Shown: in pieces, positions 22,050 through 23,248 of the stretch | Layout: each line of letters opens with the position of its first letter | How positions within the stretch are numbered: the stretch's first letter is position 1 | Source of the DNA: Sphaeroforma arctica JP610 | Lineage: Eukaryota > Opisthokonta > Ichthyosporea > Ichthyophonida | DNA: 23,248 bases | Assembly: GCF_001186125.1 (NCBI RefSeq) | Contig: NW_014040516.1 | Coordinates: 126,678 to 149,925 of the forward strand | Direction of reading: 5' to 3' | Position numbers and translations under genes: made by a program | The notes under the pieces: generated by a model | Database searches by the model: none | What the model saw: only the letters and a program-made list of their open reading frames with translations | What the model was told of the DNA's origin: nothing

Positions 22050-23248
22050 TCTAATGTGGAGGCCCGACTTATTACACAGCCCCCACCCAGCTTTGAGACC
22101 CATGAGAAGCAAGTTGCTCACTCAAGCTGATTATGGGTCAAAAAGCAAGAAAGGAAAAACTGGTCGAAACATTAAGTAGCATAACATATAGTTAATGTTT
22201 CTCAGGCGGAGAAGTTAAGCGTTCTCGGTTACCCTTTGCGTTTTGGGCTAGGTTCAGTAGGTTCGTGGTGGTCGACTGGACGTTTCTTACGCTTCAGTGT
22301 CTTAAGCACATATGAAAGATGAGCATTAAAGCTCGGGATAAATGCTGCAGGCGGATAAGTGTTAACTTCCGTGCCTTCAGACGATGGAAACATGCTACCT
22401 TTTCATCTTGAGACTTATGCAGGCGTTTACGCCATTTTCTATTTAAAGGCTTTTAAATAGTCTTGATTATCAAAAGCATCTGAAGTCAACTCAGCAATTG
22501 TACCGTCTATAAAGCGTGTACGATAGTATGTATAGCCTCCCCTATCCGTTCTCCATATAATGTCTTTAAACTCAGAACGATCAAGAGGGGCATTAGAATC
22601 ATGTCTTCTTGCGAGTATAATCTCTGTAGTCGGAATACGACTTGTGCCTATATTAAGCACACTAGAACCCATCGGGGATATTTACCTCGTACGTTCCACT
22701 TTTAGTGTCTACTGCAGAGATTATATATGGGCCTCTCCATTTAGATGTTAATATAGTAGCATCGGAATTACGTTAACGGATATTTATTCTGTCACCGACC
22801 TGATACTCTACTATCTTCTAGGTAGTGTTCCAACGCTTTTGCCTTTTTAATAAAGCTATGTTGCGTATTTCTCGCAAGCAAGGATATACAACGTTATAAA
22901 TACGTTGTACCTTCTCTAACCATGGTAACTCATGGTGATCCGGTTCGTCCTTGTTAAAGGGTATTTGTAACTCACTATATCTACCACGAGAATAGTGAGC
23001 GGGTGTAGTTCCTGTAACCGGATCAGCACACTCGTTCATCTGTGTTTGTACCCACTTAAGGTGGTACGGCCAATCATCTGCATCCTCCGTTAATGCAGTA
23101 CGCAAGAAGAACTTAAGTCTTCTATGGCGCGTTTCATTCGCGCCTTGCGTTTGCGGTTTATATGGCACACTTCTTTTTGGCATATGCCTGATACGAGTAC
23201 TAGCGATTACATTACGTCATTGCAGAACTCACTACCGTTATTGTAAAC
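22050..23248 (-). mobile_element. Remnant of a Ty3/gypsy-like LTR retrotransposon (3' end)
   Basis: The integrase remnant is followed by about 370 non-coding bases. Then comes a G-rich stretch (GGGTGGGGGCTG on the minus strand, near 22070-22085) and TGTAATAAG, a possible polypurine tract and 3' LTR start. The LTR end and target-site duplication could not be identified, so the left boundary is provisional. Confidence 0.45.
22439..23248 (-). pseudogene. Decayed Ty3/gypsy-type integrase (3' part of pol)
   Basis: Read on the minus strand from the window edge, the first piece is VYNNGSEFCNDV, the DNG-E-F region of a retroviral-type integrase with the catalytic Asp replaced by Asn. A frameshift follows. 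Then comes SVPYKPQTQGANETRHRRLK (the Y-x-PQT-x-G-x-x-E block, catalytic Glu kept) through TTPAHYSRGR. In-frame stops at 22818-22820 and 22773-22775 precede TSKWRGPYIISAV, the GPY/F module typical of Ty3/gypsy integrases. A further frameshift precedes the last open piece (22672-22439). This contains GGYTYYRTRFIDGTIAEL, which might be a chromodomain-like tail, but that is weak. It is not functional. Gag, protease and reverse transcriptase would lie beyond the right edge. Confidence 0.8.

Larger units (their letters stand above)
19416..22438. other. Gene-poor intergenic region with short repeats and palindromes
   Basis: About 3 kb without a recognisable protein or RNA gene on either strand. No open frame exceeds about 80 codons. 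It holds GC palindromes (19673-19682, 20434-20447), hairpins (20270-20296, 21115-21190), a diverged direct repeat (20457/20635) and a 38-bp tandem repeat (21896-22040). Two minus-strand spots, near 21139 and 22070, have a G-run followed by TGTAATA. This resembles a polypurine tract next to an LTR start, so parts may be LTR remnants of the element on the right. Confidence 0.5.

Overview
The window is eukaryotic nuclear DNA. It has spliced genes with GT..AG introns, introns packed with microsatellites and minisatellites, and a decayed LTR-retrotransposon integrase. The conserved proteins (a polo-like kinase with a full polo-box domain, a C2H2 zinc-finger protein with poly-Q and poly-N tracts, an ankyrin-repeat exon) fit a unicellular opisthokont. 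An ichthyosporean such as Sphaeroforma is my best guess, but it is not proven. One 20-base run of N marks an assembly gap.

Layout. Positions 1-281 hold one ankyrin exon (+) of a gene that enters from the left. Positions 748-2483 hold a C2H2 zinc-finger gene (-), convergent with it. Positions 2484-4750 are intergenic. Positions 4751-17547 hold one polo-like kinase gene (+) that I reconstructed as 15 exons giving about 709 residues: kinase domain (exons 1-6), linker (exons 7-10) and two polo boxes (exons 10-15). Positions 18230-19342 hold an intronless, apparently secreted family II (DHH/DHHA2) inorganic pyrophosphatase (-). Positions 19416-22438 are AT-rich, gene-poor DNA with palindromes and short repeats. 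Positions 22439-23248 hold a broken Ty3/gypsy-type integrase (-).

The most notable pattern is in the kinase gene. At least six separate local duplications each copy an exon edge together with its splice site: the exon 4 donor (3 copies), exon 6 3' half (3-4), exon 7 acceptor and 5' half (2), exon 10 acceptor and 5' half (2), exon 10 donor (9, as a minisatellite) and exon 13 3' half and donor (2). Some copied splice sites look intact. One, the upstream exon 7 copy, is in frame and ends in a stop, so it would predict a kinase-only isoform without polo boxes. The exon 8/exon 9 junction is the only one whose phases do not join with the obvious splice sites.

The genes share no visible pathway. 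The kinase is a cell-cycle regulator, the zinc-finger protein a likely nuclear DNA-binding protein, and the pyrophosphatase a likely secretory or vacuolar hydrolase.
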